Assembly (NCBI GenBank): GCA_903960645.1
Contig: CAJCBN010000183.1
Location: forward strand, 1 to 6,529
Reading direction: 5' to 3'
From: an uncultured Actinomycetes bacterium
Lineage (GTDB): Bacteria; Actinomycetota; Thermoleophilia; Gaiellales; F1-60-MAGs149
Length of the DNA: 6,529 bases
Shown: positions 5,696 to 6,529 of the stretch, piece after piece
Layout: each line of letters begins with the position of its first letter
Numbering within the stretch: the first letter of the stretch is position 1
The notes under the pieces: model-generated
What the model was told of the DNA's origin: nothing
The model's input: only the letters and a program-made list of their open reading frames with translations
Databases searched by the model: none
Translations under genes and position numbers: made by a program

Positions 5696-6529
5696 ATGAA
5701 GCGCATCCCCCTCGTCGCAGCCGTGCTCAGCGCGGTACTCGTGGCCGCCGCCTCCGCCTCGGCTGCCACCGTCAGCGGCACCATCACCGGCGGCAAGGGT
5801 CTGCAGGTCGTCGTCGCGCAGTCCAACGGCAAGGGCAAGAAGATCGCGATCACCGCGAAGAGCGGGGCCTTTCGGATCGTGGGGGCGAAGCTCGCCGGTT
5901 CGAGCCTGCACCTCGTTGATGACGATGGTTCCTACCTCGGCCCGATCGTCCTTGGTGGTGCCAAGACCAAGGTCTACGAGACCATCAAGGGCAACGGCAA
6001 CCTCTCGTTGGGCACGGTCAAGCTGAAGAACGGGTACGCCGTCACGACCGCCGTGCCGGCCAGCCGTACCTTCACGACCGGTCCCTACACCGTCACCGCC
6101 AAGGCGGGGCGCCCGATCGGCGCCGGCAAGCTGGGACGCGTCAAGGTGGGCAACGGGCGCAGCGCGCTGAAGGGCTACGACGGCCCCGGCTACGACACCG
6201 ACCTCGACGGCCTCCCGGGCCTCTTCGACGTCGACGACAACGGCAATCTGATCCTCGACAACGTGGATCGCACGACGCGCACCGGGCTGCTGCTGCGCGG
6301 CGCCTTTGCCCGTCAGGCGGTCTGCCCGCCGCCGCCGGCCCCAGCCACGCCTGGCTGCGTCAATCCGACGCCGGACGGTGGTCCGACCGCCGCTGCGGCA
6401 ACGGAGTTCCGGATGTTCTCGAACTTCAAACTGACCGCAAACGCCAGCATCAACCTCTACCTCGGCGGGACCACGGCTGCGGTGCAGCCGCTGATCGACG
6501 CCGCGTTCCCATCGACCCTGACTCTCGCC
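5696..6529 (+). CDS. Secreted protein with Asp-rich, thrombospondin-3-like Ca-binding segment (3' end outside window)
   Basis: The frame from the ATG at 5696 stays open for 278 codons to the right edge. A clear Sec signal peptide opens it: MKR, a hydrophobic core (about 4-19), and a likely cleavage after Ala-Ser-Ala23. Residues ~24-110 form a Gly/Lys/Val-rich beta domain beginning ATVSGTITGGKGLQVVV, like carboxypeptidase-regulatory-like or prealbumin-like sandwiches. At 167-191 comes an acidic segment, DTDLDGLPGLFDVDDNGN, then LILDNVD, whose DxDxDG spacing resembles thrombospondin type-3 repeats and would bind calcium. A Pro-rich loop between Cys210 and Cys221 may close as a disulfide outside the cell. 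After it the sequence turns to beta-like strands again (FRMFSNFKLTANASINLYLG). The product is exported and possibly surface-bound; the C-terminal anchor is not visible. Its function is unknown. Third positions are G/C-rich like the neighbours. Confidence 0.83.
   Translation, partial: MKRIPLVAAVLSAVLVAAASASAATVSGTITGGKGLQVVVAQSNGKGKKIAITAKSGAFRIVGAKLAGSSLHLVDDDGSYLGPIVLGGAKTKVYETIKGNGNLSLGTVKLKNGYAVTTAVPASRTFTTGPYTVTAKAGRPIGAGKLGRVKVGNGRSALKGYDGPGYDTDLDGLPGLFDVDDNGNLILDNVDRTTRTGLLLRGAFARQAVCPPPPAPATPGCVNPTPDGGPTAAAATEFRMFSNFKLTANASINLYLGGTTAAVQPLIDAAFPSTLTLA

Noticed and set aside
5578..5853. An N-terminal extension of gcdH by 92 codons.
   Set aside because: The added residues do not resemble the family, the extension would overlap the divergent gene's start, and a strong Shine-Dalgarno marks the GTG at 5577.
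4951..5919. A 322-codon plus-strand frame opposite gcdH and running into the secreted-protein gene.
   Set aside because: It is antisense to clear acyl-CoA dehydrogenase sequence and shows no domain of its own. The frame starting at 5696 has a signal peptide and better codon bias.

Overview
The window is about two-thirds G+C or higher and its genes strongly prefer G/C at third codon positions. That composition, leader-less gene starts with an actinobacterial-type TAnnnT box, and secreted proteins with Ig-like or thrombospondin-type-3-like segments suggest a high-GC actinobacterium, perhaps of the Thermoleophilia/Solirubrobacterales kind. The lineage is an inference from style, not from a marker gene. 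It looks like ordinary chromosomal backbone: I see no insertion sequence, phage gene, CRISPR array or defence/toxin cassette.

Layout, left to right. (1) Bases 1-446 carry the 3' end of a surface or secreted protein gene: the end of one Ig-like domain, a Pro/Ala linker and a second beta-rich domain. (2) Bases 489-2684 carry a complete UvrD/PcrA-type DNA helicase with all SF1A motifs and the C-terminal Tudor-like tail. (3) Bases 2730-2802 are a tRNA-Val(GAC) with its own extended -10 promoter, followed by an 11-bp GC-rich hairpin. (4) A divergent pair follows: a small ABM-fold monooxygenase-like protein on the minus strand (3015-3302) and a glutathione S-transferase-like protein on the plus strand (3359-4024). 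(5) The GST gene converges on a minus-strand pair: glutaryl-CoA dehydrogenase (gcdH, 4396-5577) and a small unrecognised protein (4034-4399) whose TTG start overlaps the gcdH stop codon. (6) Divergent from gcdH, and running off the right edge, is a secreted protein with a clear signal peptide and a Ca-binding, thrombospondin-3-like Asp-rich segment (5696-6529).

Functionally these are housekeeping and catabolic genes rather than one system: DNA repair (helicase), translation (tRNA), oxidation of glutaryl-CoA from Lys/Trp/aromatic breakdown, and two thiol/oxygen-chemistry accessory proteins. The clearest structural pattern is in initiation signals. The two minus-strand genes that head a transcript have strong Shine-Dalgarno sequences exactly 6 nt from the start. 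The three complete or right-truncated plus-strand genes have no Shine-Dalgarno but a TAnnnT box 6, 6 and 8 nt before the ATG, as expected for leaderless mRNAs. I found no convincing novel multi-gene system. The items most worth a second look are the C33 (instead of U33) in the tRNA anticodon loop, the TTGA-coupled unknown protein behind gcdH, and the GST-like protein without the usual beta-class Tyr/Cys.
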